From: Plazaster borealis
Taxonomy: Eukaryota; Echinodermata; Asteroidea; Forcipulatida; Labidiasteridae
Length of the DNA: 64,000 nucleotides
NCBI GenBank assembly: GCA_021014325.1
Contig: CM037473.1
Location: 25,658,822 to 25,722,821, forward strand
Direction of reading: 5' to 3'
Under the pieces are notes generated by a model. That model made no database searches. It was not told the origin of the DNA and saw only the letters and a program-made list of their open reading frames with translations. The number at the start of each line of letters is the position of its first letter. Position 1 is the stretch's first letter. Positions 10,945 through 22,238 of this stretch are shown here, piece after piece. A program made the translations under genes and the position numbers.

Positions 10945-11025
10945 GTGAAACAGAAGAGAAAACTGACGACGTCAAACCCCCAGCCGCTGCGCCTGCAAAG
11001 ACTAGCACAGCACTTAAGCCTACCG
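10945..11025 (+). CDS. SMTN: Smoothelin exon 5: Pro/Ala-rich linker
   Basis: The exon is bounded by CTTCCAAG and CCG/GTCAGT, phase 1 on both sides. It completes a Gly codon with exon 4 and then encodes ETEEKTDDVKPPAAAPAKTS followed by TALKPT. This is low-complexity linker with no fold expected; it resembles the Pro/Ala-rich spacer after the N-terminal repeats in other smoothelins. Because its length is a multiple of three with equal phases, skipping it would keep the frame, so alternative splicing is possible. The next exon found is 11.2 kb downstream. Confidence 0.8.
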
Positions 11026-11838
11026 GTCAGTCATACGGTTCTCGGAAATTTTAAGGGGGGTAATTTCTACCCCCTTCCCTGCTTTGTAGATTGTTTTGTT
11101 AGCTTCTTGCATCTCTAAGACTTTTCCTATACCCTTTAGACCCTCTGGAAACATCTCAGGTCACTGCACCTCTTTCCATACCCCTCATTTATTTTGATAT
11201 TTATATGAATTTTCTGTGATGGTAACATCAAAAAGGACTAGTAGTGTAGCATCCCAAACCTTACAATACACACATGCACACAGCTCTGTGTTGCAGTCAC
11301 TCTGTGGACATTCCTTCGTTCTGTACACTTAAGGAAAATCCTATTCTTCAACACTGTAAAAAACACTGTGTGGACGTGGGTAAGTCCACATAGTGTTCTA
11401 AGTCACTACATTATGTGGACCTCTTTTGTTCTCAGGTCCACACTTCGTATGTAGCATTAAAACAAAGGTTTTATCACACCTAAACTTACTGTTACTTATT
11501 CAAAGTATCTGTAGTAACTTGAAAGTGATTTTTATAGCCCAGTTACTTTTACAGACATCTTAGCTATGATGGGTTTTATGAACTGTCTTATCAGTGAGAC
11601 CCCTTTCAGATTCTATCAGACCACGCCTTTAGTATCGTTTACAGAATTCTGTAAATATTCACCCTGGCCAGAGACCTGAGATTTGTTTGAGTTTAGTTAT
11701 TTCTTTAGAAAATCTTAAGTGCTTAATTTGTTCTCCCTTCTTCTTTATTTACTTTTCACTCTAACCCTCTGTCTACGTGTTGGATACTTTTCCTCATCCA
11801 TCAAATTCCATCATTATGCAAAGTAGAGCCAAGAGCAA
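11026..11838. other. Intron 5 sequence, nothing recognised
   Basis: Unique-looking AT-rich intron. A small imperfect inverted repeat (GTGTGGACGTGGG near 11370 with GTCCACA words to 11445) is the only structure seen. Confidence 0.5.
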
Positions 11839-12232
11839 TGATCTATAGCTAGTTTATAGAATGAAATAATCTATAGCTAAGTTATAGAATGCAATAATCT
11901 ATAGCTAAGTTATGGAATGCAATAATCTATAGCTAAGTTATAGAATGCGATAATCTTTAGCTAAGTTATGGAATGCAATAATCTATAGCTAAGTTATAGA
12001 ATGCGATAATCTATAGCTAAGTTATAGAATGCAATAATCTATAGCTAAGTTATGGAATGCTATAATCTACAGCTAAGTTATGGAATGCAATAATCCATAG
12101 CTAAGTTGTGGATTGCAATAATCTATAGCTAAGTTATGGAAAGCAATAATTTATAGCCAAGGTATAGAATGCAATAATCTATGACTGAGCTATAATGAAA
12201 TAATTTATGGCCAAGTTATAGAATGCAAAAAG
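11839..12232 (+). repeat. 28-bp minisatellite, about 14 copies
   Basis: The unit is AATAATCTATAGCTAAGTTA followed by TAGAATGC. The TATAGCTA core is itself nearly palindromic. Copies drift toward the 3' end. Confidence 0.93.
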
Positions 12233-13160
12233 GATCTTCAGAAGTGTTGACAACAAAACTGAATAAAAGTCTATACATGCTTTAGGTGTTGACGGTCTGG
12301 GGTACCTATCATGTATTGAGAGATTATTCTTCAAAAAATGAACAAGAAAATGTGGAATTTTGCAAAGTTAGTAGAAACTTGAGCAATGAGTTTCTATTAG
12401 TACGCTGAAGGGTCTTGTGGGCTTAATGATTTCTGAAAGCAGTGCCTTTTTTGGGGGGGGGGGGGTTAGGGGGGGCTGAGAAGGGTGGTGATCGCATTCG
12501 AAACAAACTAATGGAAAGTGGACATCATCATTGTACATTCTGTTCATTGAAATCCAGTTAGTCTTTTTCTGTTGATTCACCTCCTCTGTGTAAAGAAAAG
12601 TCTTTTGAAAAGATGTATAGCTGGTAAATGTCTTGACCCTTGTAGGTCTCTATTTCTTTAAACTGCACTCCTCCCTTTTGATGTTTAAACAAATTAGTCA
12701 AAGTCTTGCCAACACATGCACTAAGTTGTAATTGCTTTGTTGTGAATAGCAGCATGATGTCAAAATCCCTAATGTTATTGCTGCAGAGATAGATATCATT
12801 GCTATTTTATTGACTTCACACAGATTTGTTGTGCTTTAGAAAGTAGTAATACCGCCCTCTGTTGACAGCAGGTGGACTTTTAGTAATGACTTTCTATCTC
12901 CGGGAAAGCCTGTGTGCTGCAGCTGCAGAAGCAATATCACTATAATGAGTGCATAAATAACTCACTCAAATAAAGCAAATTTTTCACATCTTTCCAGATA
13001 GGCCTTTTTCATAGCATTTCACATCAGTTCAAGGTATCAACTGAGAAAATCTTACTCGATTAGCTAGCATACTAGATGAATTTTCACCCATCTGCAATAT
13101 CTTTTCACTGCAGCTAGCCTTTCAGTAGGCGCTTGAGGGCGCTCTTTATGGACGGTGATC
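12233..13160. other. Intron 5 sequence, nothing recognised
   Basis: AT-rich unique sequence with a G run at about 12451-12462. No coding or repeat signal beyond that. Confidence 0.5.
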
Positions 13161-13355
13161 AGAGCTGTGTATTGAGAGAGTTGTGACATCGAGGGACCGG
13201 TTTTCTTTGGTCACGTGGTTGCTGGACGCCTTTGTCGGTCCAAATGCAGCACAACCCAATGTGCAATCTGGTCTGGCACCCTATGTGCGCACATGCATTC
13301 CTCACTGAAAACGGCTTCTAATCCCAAATGTTCACAACTCTCAATACAAAGCTCG
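13161..13355. mobile_element. Foldback element, family I
   Basis: Ends are GAGCTGTGTATTGAGAGAG and CTCTCAATACAAAGCTC, inverted. The interior has GTCCAAATGCAGCACAACCC. A second copy is at 20910-21109. Confidence 0.75.
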
Positions 13356-13453
13356 GACAGTGAACCTGTCCACTGACATGCTTCACAATGTCTCGTTCGT
13401 ACTCCTTATCCTTTCCCCGACTTAATTTTCCAACTCAGTGTTTCATAACTTTA

Positions 13454-13642
13454 AGCCCGGTTCATACTTCCTGCGAATGCGAATACGAATGCGATGTGAA
13501 TTTTGACGTCACAAATTCGCAACAAACAATTCGGAAGACTTGAGCTGTGCTCAACTCTTCTGAAGCATTCGCAGTGAAAAAACAGAGCTGTGACGTCAAA
13601 TTTGCTTCGCACGAAGCAATCACAGGAAGTATGAACCGGGCT
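13454..13642. mobile_element. Foldback element with 20-bp inverted ends
   Basis: Termini are AGCCCGGTTCATACTTCCTG and its exact complement at 13623-13642. The interior contains TGACGTCA-like words (GACGTCACA, GTGACGTCAA). No reading frame. Confidence 0.82.
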
Positions 13643-15105
13643 CTGTTTTGATAGTGTATTCTCTTCAGTTACAACAAAATAACAAAGTTATTAAGATTTT
13701 CCAGGAGTCACTGCAGCTGCGGCACATGTGGTGAATTTGTAGGATTTTTTATGCACTGTGCCCCGGAGAATTATAGCAACAACTGTTTGGATGTAATATT
13801 CTAAATAGCCTGACGTTTTGGAAAGTTTCAGATTTTATCTATTCATAATGTTATTTAATTTATCATCCATTGAACAATGGATATTCGCCACGTATAGGCA
13901 TGGATTGAAACTTTTATATCTATAAATATTTCTAAAAAGTACGAATAAAGATGTGATAAAAACCTTTCAAAATTGTTCTGGAATAGAACACTTAATATGA
14001 GTGGGTTAGTATTCTAAGAACAATGGGAGACTTTGGGGCGCTAGTTGGCAGCAGATATACCGTCTACTTTTTCATTGTTTGAAAACCCTTAAGTGCGGGA
14101 GTAACCCCAGGAATTACACAAATGCAGGAAGGTTCCACTTTTTACTAGCAACCCAGTTATCCGAAAGGTTTGATTGGCAGGGGGAGGGGTGTTGGAAACC
14201 ACAGAACCTAGCACAGGTAGCTGTCAGCAAGACATCTGGAAGCCTGCTACAAAGAATAGATGGCTCCACTTTATCGAAGGGTTAGATCTGGGGATCTGGG
14301 TAGGTCTGTATGTCTGTACAATTTTTTGCACAAAGTATATGAGTGAAAATATTTTTCAGCTGGGACCTGATCCTCCTCTTAGATATGTGAAACGGTCCAA
14401 TCTAGGAAATCAAGGACTTTACCTCCCACATGGCATTGCACTTTGGAGAAAACAATGAGTAAATCATATGTGCCATGACTTAGTGTTACTAGTGCTCACT
14501 TAAGGGTTTTGAGTAGTTTTGAGCATGCGTACGTTTCCAAGGACAATGAATTTACCTGGTAAGTCTTCTGCTACCCAGCATCCCTGTAAGTTTCCCATTG
14601 AGCTTGGGTTTGAATCAGAATGAAACAATGTGATGTGAATGAGTATGAGTGAAGGTGAGAAGAGTTCTTGAATATCTGAGTACAAGCTTGAGTGTCTGGC
14701 CCTGTGATATACAAAACAAAGTGCCTGTGAGTATGGGTTATGAGTATGCTAATGGCTGGCGAGTATTGCTAGTAGTTAAATGAACTTGGCTGAACTTGTG
14801 CAAACAATTGCTTGTATTCCAAATACGCTGATTTTGAGTATGAGTTAGAGTATGCGTAGCTTCAGTTCCACTTCAACGATCGAGTTTCATCACTCTGTCA
14901 TGATGTCAGGACTTACCACAGCTGAAGACGTCACTAACTTTGAGGGTTTTCTCAGTGGATCGTTGATATCCTCACGTGGTTGTAATCAAGATGATCGATC
15001 GATACTACCTGGATCAGTGAGTCTTCCTTCTTCCTTTGCCATCTCCTTCATCTGCTTCTCATCTGCTTTTTCAAGAAGAGTGGCCCAGGAAGCTACTCAC
15101 TGAGT
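13643..15105. other. Intron 5 sequence, nothing recognised
   Basis: Weakly open short readings near 14080-14460 and 14850-15100 lack splice signals and family features. A 37-codon minus-strand stretch near 15000-15090 is listed among rejected items. Confidence 0.45.
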
Positions 15106-15562
15106 GCTCAACAAGCTTCTCACTGAATGCTCAACAAGCTTCTCACTGAGTGCTCAACAAGCTTCTCACTGAGCACTCAACAAGCTTTTACTGAGTGCCC
15201 AACAAGCTTCTCACTGAGCGCTCAACAAGCTTCTCACTTAGCACTCAACAAGCTTCTCACTGAGCACTTAACAAGCTTCTCAGTGCTCAACAAGCTTCTC
15301 AGTGCTCAACAAGCTTCTCACTGAGTGCTCAACAAGCTTCCCACTGAGTGCTCAACAAGCTTCTCACTGAGTGCTCAACAAGCTTCTCACTGAGTGCCCA
15401 ACAAGCTTCTCACTGAGCGCCCAACAAGCTTCCCACTGAGTACTCAACAAGCTTCTCACTGAGTGCTCAACAAGCTTCTCACTGAGCACTAAACAAGCTT
15501 CTCACTCAGCACTTAACAAGCTTCTCAGTGCTCAACAAGCTTCTCACTGAGCGCTCAACAAG
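15106..15562 (+). repeat. 23-bp minisatellite, about 20 copies
   Basis: The unit is GTGCTCAACAAGCTTCTCAC plus TGA, with length variants where CTGAG is missing. It runs through the middle of intron 5. Confidence 0.93.
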
Positions 15563-16280
15563 CGTTCAACAAATCAATCTTAAATAGATGTCCAAGGTGC
15601 AGAGAGATGAAGACTCTTGGAAATGTCTGACAAAACATAATGAAACGTATAATAATAAGAACAGGTTAAAAATATGCAAGTCGGCAAACAAAAAACAACA
15701 AATTTTACAATTTAGAAGCTACGGAAAGCTTACTTGTAAAGGTGAGTCTTGTGCGAGACTTGATAAATGAGGACAATCAAATATCGTGAGGAAGATCATT
15801 CAGAAGAGAAGATCCAGTTGCTCTAGAAAGATGATATATTTATTCCTTTCCACTTTTCTGAAATCATGAATTCATGTTGTCAATTTTAGTTTTGCATTCT
15901 CATTTGGATCAAGTAGGAACCGGCTTTGCCATCAAAGAAAAACCTTGCTACTTCTGCTCTGATTCTTTCAGCACATTCTCTTTTTCTCTGAAACTATCGC
16001 CCTCAAACTGTCACCACAACTTCAGCCATCTGCTGCTGGCTTGCTCTCCCCAAATACTGAAGATTCCACACCATCTGGTTACTATCACTGCAAAATCAAA
16101 CTTGGCTGCACAATGTGTGATTAGAAACTCAACGTAAAGTTCTTTGACTTCTGTTGAGTTTGTACAGAAATGAAACAATTTACATCAGAGTTAAACATGA
16201 TATCATTGATATTAAAGCATACGGACAAAATTAGTAGTGCCAAATCCGCACTTTATGTGACCAAACATATACATGAAAGT
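15563..16280. other. Intron 5 sequence, nothing recognised
   Basis: No convincing exon or repeat. A reading at 15874-16137 is open but has no recognisable motif or splice borders. Confidence 0.45.
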
Positions 16281-16628
16281 TTAAAGGGAAAGTATACCTT
16301 CGGTTTTTGGAACCGTTCAATTGTTTTAATCCTATATATAAATTTAGATATACAATAAAACTAACCTGTGAAAATTTCATTTCAAAAGGTTGTCGCGTTT
16401 TTTAGATATCGCCGAAAATCCAGAGCGGTTATGTCCATGTAGGAAGAATAATCCGTAATTAGAACACACATTCCTCAGATTCAGATATTTTTCAATAACC
16501 ACATTGCTTTGAAGTGAAATGATTCTCAAAATGCTTTATACTATCGAAAACTGATGTACTTCTAACCAAGTAGGTTGTTATTGCCATTAATTTTAAGAGT
16601 GATAACCAAACGTATACCTTCCCTTTAA
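16281..16628 (-). mobile_element. TTAA foldback element, family B
   Basis: Begins TTAAAGGGAAAGTATACCTT and ends ACCAAACGTATACCTTCCCTTTAA. The interior carries the family B words TTTCATTTCAAAAGGTTGTC and TATCGCCGAAAATC. Related to copies at 38973, 43031, 43933, 47329 and others. Confidence 0.78.
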
Positions 16629-16945
16629 GCTCAATCGGTCATTGGAGTCCGTCGCAAGAAAATAGTGAAACACCATTATTTGTTTTCACTGTTAAAAGAT
16701 TTTGGACTCGCGGGATCAAAACAAATTGTTGACTCATATTTCAAAAACTACTGCATTTCAAGCAAAAATATTTTAAGAGAGATCAAAACAAATTGTTGAC
16801 TCATATCTAAAAAACTACTGCATTTCAAGCAAAAACATTTCAAGAGAAGTTTTCAACCATGACCATCTTTATACCATCTTAATTTATGTGCAAATCTGTG
16901 AACATTTATATTTTCACTCGTACCAATGTTGTGCACTCCCTTTAA
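16629..16945 (-). mobile_element. TTAA element family C, truncated at left
   Basis: Its right end ACCAATGTTGTGCACTCCCTTTAA is the complement of the family C start at 45826. The left terminal region is missing, and a block of about 65 bp with AAACAAATTGTTGACTCATA is tandemly duplicated inside. Confidence 0.65.
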
Positions 16946-19870
16946 AGTATGACATTCTTTGTATTAATTATTTTATAGAGTTTAAACCAGGTACATACTT
17001 TGTGCATGTGTGAATTGGAAAGGCATTTAGCGTGCATTAAATTCGGACGTCATCAATGTGGGTAAATGGTTTTGCCATGTTCAACATCTGCAAATCACTT
17101 GTGTCATTCTGAGTTTCTGACGTCACCATTTTTAGTCATGCTTGTGAAGTGTGTACTTGGGTTCAAGGGTAGATCCCATCTTTGCTTAAATGCGATTCAG
17201 ATAAAACAAACCAGAGTAAAAGTCATCTTCAAAATTGACATAATATAAATGCCATACATATATACTGTCAAAAATTAATAAATATAACCTCAGAGGCATT
17301 TTATAATAAATCCTTCTGAACAAAACCTACTAATAACAATACACAAAGTCTCTAAGAATTTAAACAGTTTAAATCTAAAACAAAATGTTATCATAAAAAC
17401 TGTTAAGAACATAATAAGTTATTTAACTGTTTAATGGACATGACAAAAACTAAATAAAAACATTCATTAAGTGACAACAAAAGAAGAAGAAAGTTGTTGA
17501 AAAAACCCCCAAATAAGGTAGAAACAATGGACAGTTCTGACAACTGATCAAGTGAAAACAACACATTAACACAACCTGTATAAAAATGGTGAAACTACAC
17601 GAGAGAAAATTTGAAACTAAACATTTAACTATACAAACTTGTTTCTTTAAATGATAAATAAAACATCTGGTACATGAGCGAAACATAATACATAAATAAT
17701 ATTTAAAAAACATTAGTTGGTAAATAAAACCAATCCTAGACCTTACTACTTTATCATGTCCTGAAAGACGCAAAGTTGTTACACAATTGCACAAATTTTG
17801 GTCAGCTTAACTTGTGCAAAATACAACTGCCTGAATGTATAGCTTAAAACCAGTTAAAATCCAGTTAACGGCGCAATCATCAGTATAAAATTTTGCATAT
17901 AAACAAATGACAGATTTTCTTTGGTGGGCATCTTCATGTTGACATAGTTATTTGTAGCCTGCAACACTACCGGCATATTTTCTCGCCCAAAAACCAACTA
18001 ATAGTTCCATCATTATAACAAACTAAGATCTTTACACTACTCTTTAGAATGTTTCCCTGATCTATACTTCAACTATCCATTAACCTTTTTGTACCATCAA
18101 GGCTATGTAGTTTGCGTTCGTTGTGAAAACTTCTTGGTATAACCTCCTTTTTATGGCTATGAGGTACAAGCCTTTCCGAAACTTGAGTTCCAGCTCAGGC
18201 TTTCATCTCCTATTTTACAGCTTCTTGCTGAAAGCACATGGCTCAAAAAACAATGACAAAAGTCAAAGGTCAAACCTCCAAATGGAAGCTGAGTGAAAAA
18301 TAGTCTGGTGCTTGTTGTGCTTTGACGATCTATGTTGTATGTCATGGTGTGTTTATAGGAACGTGACCAATAATGTTTATAAGTATTTGTTTTGTTTCTG
18401 TGTTGGGATTTGTATTCTGTTTACAAATAGATGTGTATTTTTCCTTGGCTTATTTTTACACTAACAATCATCAATCCATTTTTTTTCTTCTATTCTTTTC
18501 AAGCCTTTTCTGTTCATTTCTTTATTACCTCAGACTTTGGGGACGTGGGACAGTACAGTCTGTTTCTCTTGTCAATTTTTCCAGCTTTTTTAACTATCAC
18601 CAGAAATCGACATTCCGTGGAAAAATATGGAAGATGTAAAAAAATAGTTTGCTGTGCCATTGGCTTATTAGTTTCTGTATTTTGTTTGTGTAAGATGTAG
18701 ACCGTTTCTGTGGTCTTATTTTGGAAGTCCTCTTCTCTAGTATGGCAGGGTCGTGGGTTCAAATCCCACTCGAGTAGTATACCTTTATTTTGTTCACATG
18801 GTTAGGGGGAAAGCACTGAGTGCTTATCTTACAACAATGTTGCACAAAAACCAAAATAATATTCAGGAAGAGCTAGTTAGATATTGTGGTGTGCGTGTCA
18901 GTGGCATCCCTATGTATTGTTTTGTTGTCTCAGTGTCCAATCTTGATTGTACAAGAAGGTTATGGATGCATTTTTGGCGGAGCAGATTCTCAAAATGAAA
19001 TGGAAACTCTCTTTCCTGCTACAAGTTACAACAGAAAATTTGAGATGTGAAGGATCCAAAAAAGAAAACGTCTTCAAATTAAGTGCTTCAAAGTGAAAAG
19101 ATAAGTCAACAGAGATGCTGCAAGGATGTAGAAGATGAACTTGGCGTGGCTTCGACAACTCAACAATGTTATAGGGATGAATGAGTTGCTGTAAAAAATG
19201 ATGGAAAACAACGGCTCGCCAACTGTTTTGCTCGGTGTCTGTTGTCTCAGCTCTTCTGTCTGCTACATTGGTCAAATTCTTCGATCAAATGGTTAACAAG
19301 TTGAGCGACAGGGCCTTCTTGAGAAGATGCAAAAAGGTAGAAGTCAGTGGGGGTTTCCTTTCATTCTTTTTTTGACTGTTCACCCATGGGACCATGATGT
19401 CGACATAGGCAAGTTGATTGATGTGACTTTCCATGTTTGTGAGTCTATCAACAGTTTGATTGCATGGATTTAAGTAGGTTTGCTGTGAAACAATTCAAAA
19501 ATGACCTCAAAGTTGTGGTTTTAAGACAACTCTGTTGACGAAGCTCACCGTTTCAGCAGTTACCCTGGACATCTGTAGTTTGTCTTCATCATAGAAGAAT
19601 AGATCTTGATGTCAAGTTTCTTCAAGTTTTCTATGAGTTGGTTTTAGGTGGTTGATGTAAAACTCATCTCTGTTCGTGATTTTGATTTAGATTTATTATC
19701 TGATGTTTTTAAAGTTTTGAAATTATGCATGGAAGAGTGAATATTTAACTAGCAATAACAAGTTTGCTGTGATATTACTTTTGAGCTCAAACAAAAATAA
19801 GTATATTAGAATGTGTATGACAGATTTGTTGATGCGTGTGTATGGTGTTCTGCATCTTTGTTATTTGGAA
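16946..19870. other. Intron 5 sequence, mostly unrecognised
   Basis: AT-rich with several short open readings on both strands and no domain features. A fragment at 18735-18790 (GTCGTGGGTTCAAATCCCAC) matches the third SINE family (24428, 41804). Confidence 0.45.
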
Positions 19871-19871
19871 T

Positions 19872-20196
19872 GTTTTTTAATAATAATAATAATAATAATA
19901 ATAAAAGGCATTTAATAGGTGCTTTTAAACTTTTGTTTCAAAGTGCCTCACACTATTACAACCCCTGTTTGTTGGGCCTTAAGCATTCCTGAAACCATCT
20001 CAACTCCTTTGGAGTATGCAGCACCGGCAGCAAAATGAGCTCACAGGTTGCTAATCATTCACATCAACAATCACTACTGTCACAGGTACCCATGACAAGC
20101 AATTATAGTAATGTGTCTTGCCCGGTATTCAAACCCACACTCTGATGAGCCTTAAGAACTTGAGTTGGATGCTCTAAAATGCTAGGCCACGGTAAG
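19872..20196 (-). mobile_element. tRNA-derived SINE
   Basis: The tail starts with ATA repeats (19879-19903) followed by GGTGCTTTTAAAC, and the head ends near 20190 with CCCACACTCTGATGAGCC and GGCCACG. Two bodies of this subtype are also at 34845 and 35144. Confidence 0.75.
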
Positions 20197-20675
20197 ATAT
20201 TATCCTTTTCACTTGCTGTGGTCTTATATTTAAACTCACCATATATATCTATGCCAGCATTGTTATCTCCGTGATAAATGGGTAAAACATTTTTTAAACA
20301 CTTCAGGTGGATCTTTTTGGATCATCTAGAGTAATCATTTTCCTTGTGATTTTACTGTTAACAAGTTTGTAAGATATTGTATCTTCCATTTCGAGGAAAG
20401 AAATATTTTATGAAGTGACCGTTCATGCATGTTTTTGTTTGGGAATTTCACCCCCCAAAAAGTGTGGTGCATGCCGACTATAGAGTGAGTGTTGTTTTTT
20501 TGTGAGTGTGTGAGTTGTTGGTGGGATTGCGGACTTACCGTTAGAGTACCATTGAGGATCTTGACAAAGGTAAACTATAGTGTGCTATTTATCAACTGTT
20601 GCCCCATGTCCTCTCTGTCTAATGCCCCTGTAACTGACTTGTCTTGGGGATTTGTTGTTTATTTTGATGCTTAAT
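20197..20675. other. Intron 5 sequence, nothing recognised
   Basis: No gene, repeat or splice pattern seen. Confidence 0.45.
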
Positions 20676-20734
20676 GGTTTAGAGACCATTATGTACGCAA
20701 GTGGCTTGTACCAAAATGCCCATAGTAGCCGCTA

Positions 20735-20909
20735 GGGCCCAATTTCATAAAGCATGTAAGCACAGAAAACTCTTGCTTAAGAAAAATTGGTTACCAGCCA
20801 AAATACCATACAGTTACCATTGATGTGATTGGTACCCCACTCATTTCTTGCTTATCAAAGAAATTTACTAAGCAGAATTTTCTGCTAAACAGCTTTATGA
20901 AATTGGGCC
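20735..20909. mobile_element. Foldback element, family E
   Basis: Starts GGGCCCAATTTCATAAAGC and ends AGCTTTATGAAATTGGGCC. The interior has the inverted modules TGGTTACCAGCC and AAGCAGAATTTTCTGCT. Family E has at least ten copies in the window. Confidence 0.82.
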
Positions 20910-21109
20910 AGAGCTGTGTATTGACAGAGTTGCGACATAGAGGGACCAGTTTTCTTTGGACACGTGGTTGCTGGGCGCCATTTTCGGTCCAAATGCAGCA
21001 CAACCCAATGAGCAGTCTGGTCTAGCACCCTAAGTGCGCACATGTGTTTTTTGGACCGAAAATGGCTTATTAATCGCAAATTGTCGCAACTCTCTCAATA
21101 ACAACTCTG
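20910..21109. mobile_element. Foldback element, family I, second copy
   Basis: Ends are GAGCTGTGTATTGACAGAG and CTCTCTCAATAACAACTC. It directly adjoins family E at 20909 and shares the interior GTCCAAATGCAGCACAACCC with the copy at 13161. Confidence 0.75.
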
Positions 21110-21390
21110 GTAGCCGCAAATGGACGCAAGGTTTGACCTACTTCCACTGAGTCAAATAGGTCAAAGTGAAGGTCGTGTCCTGAACAGCCATAGCCAAAGC
21201 CAAAGTCATTTGATTCAGACACGGTCTAAGAATGTAGGAATTAAGGGAAGGGGTGGGGTAATCATTTGCTAGTCACATCAGTCCTTTGTTGTTGTTCTTT
21301 TGTTGGCTTATGTGTACATAATCCCATTTGAAATCTGATGTTCTGATAAATATTTTAAGTTCTGTTTAACATGTAAAGATTTATGATTTT

Positions 21391-21530
21391 GGGTTGAACT
21401 AAGACAAATTGACTAGAGCGGGACTTGAACCTGATTAATGTGCCTGCACTCTACCAACTGAGCTATCTAGCCCTTATGTCGGCAGTCTCCCTATTTTGGC
21501 AATATCTTTGTTCGGGGGAGCCAGCCAAAA
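21391..21530 (-). mobile_element. tRNA-Asn-like element, one inverted end left
   Basis: The left flank GGGTTGAACTAAGACAAATT matches the inverted end of the copy at 2800. The tRNA-like part (complement of GGGCTAGATAGCTCAGTTGG) and the CGGCAGTCTCCCTATTTTGG module follow. The GTT anticodon position is mutated. Confidence 0.7.
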
Positions 21531-22238
21531 ATATTTACACTGGATTATTCCTGGATTATCATGACTGTGTGAGATGACTAAATTGTTTTTTTTGTCTTCT
21601 ATTGGAATGTAACTTGAAAAGAAGTAAATTTCAAATTGCATTACTCATTCTGAATTAAATGTGTTTATATCAATAACAGCAACCATATCTTTACGACATA
21701 TAGGAAAACTATCTTTTATTCTAACAGTATATCAACAATTTAAGAAAAAAATTATGAAATTTGATAAGATTTCTTTTAGGGAGTGTCTCAAAAGTCGGAA
21801 TGATAAGAACTTTCTAATTGGATCTGATAAGTATTCAAGCCCATTAGCCTTTTTGAGATATGGTGGACACTACAGGAGTGCACCGTAGGATTTGGGTGTA
21901 TACAGACACATTTACCCAAACCAAACAGTGTTATAGTAGTGTGTCCGCCATATCTCAAAATGGCTTATGCACATGGACCGTTTTGTTGGATCGCTGGAAC
22001 TTCCCATTGGAATTTTCAAATACTAATGCCAAATTTACCTCTGTAGGATTGATTCGTTCTTCAGCAAAATGATACGATCTAGCTGAACATTCTGTCAGTC
22101 CGCAGGAACATTCTTTTGAGACACTGTCTAAATGGTCATTCCTATAAATAGCTGACACACTTAACTGTGTTGCAAAAACTATCTGTGATTGTGTAAGAAG
22201 TTGCTGTCAATAACTTATATTCTGTGTTTTCTTAACAG
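21531..22238. other. End of intron 5, nothing recognised
   Basis: Sequence contains an imperfect inverted repeat around TTTTTGAGATATGGTGGACA (21852) and GTCCGCCATATCTCAAAAT (21943), so a small foldback unit of about 110 bp may lie at 21850-21962. Otherwise nothing. Confidence 0.45.

Larger units (their letters stand above)
20676..21150. mobile_element. Remnant of piggyBac-like element G, interrupted
   Basis: GGTTTAGAGACCATTATG at 20676 and CTTGTACCAAAATGCCCATA match the ends of element G at 39387-39703; GTAGCCGCAAATGGACGCAA resumes at 21110. The 8-bp word GTAGCCGC is present on both sides (20725-20732 and 21110-21117) of a composite insertion made of elements E and I. Confidence 0.62.

Noticed and set aside
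14079..14458. Possible exons in intron 5
   Set aside because: Two overlapping short readings without splice borders in phase with exons 5 and 6, and without recognisable features.
15000..15090. Minus-strand 37-codon stretch (LLEKADEKQMKEMAKEEGR) that looks coding
   Set aside because: It is closed by stops on both sides, and no acceptor keeps the frame; composition alone is not enough.
15106..15562. CRISPR-like regular repeats
   Set aside because: Contiguous tandem units without unique spacers, in a eukaryotic intron.
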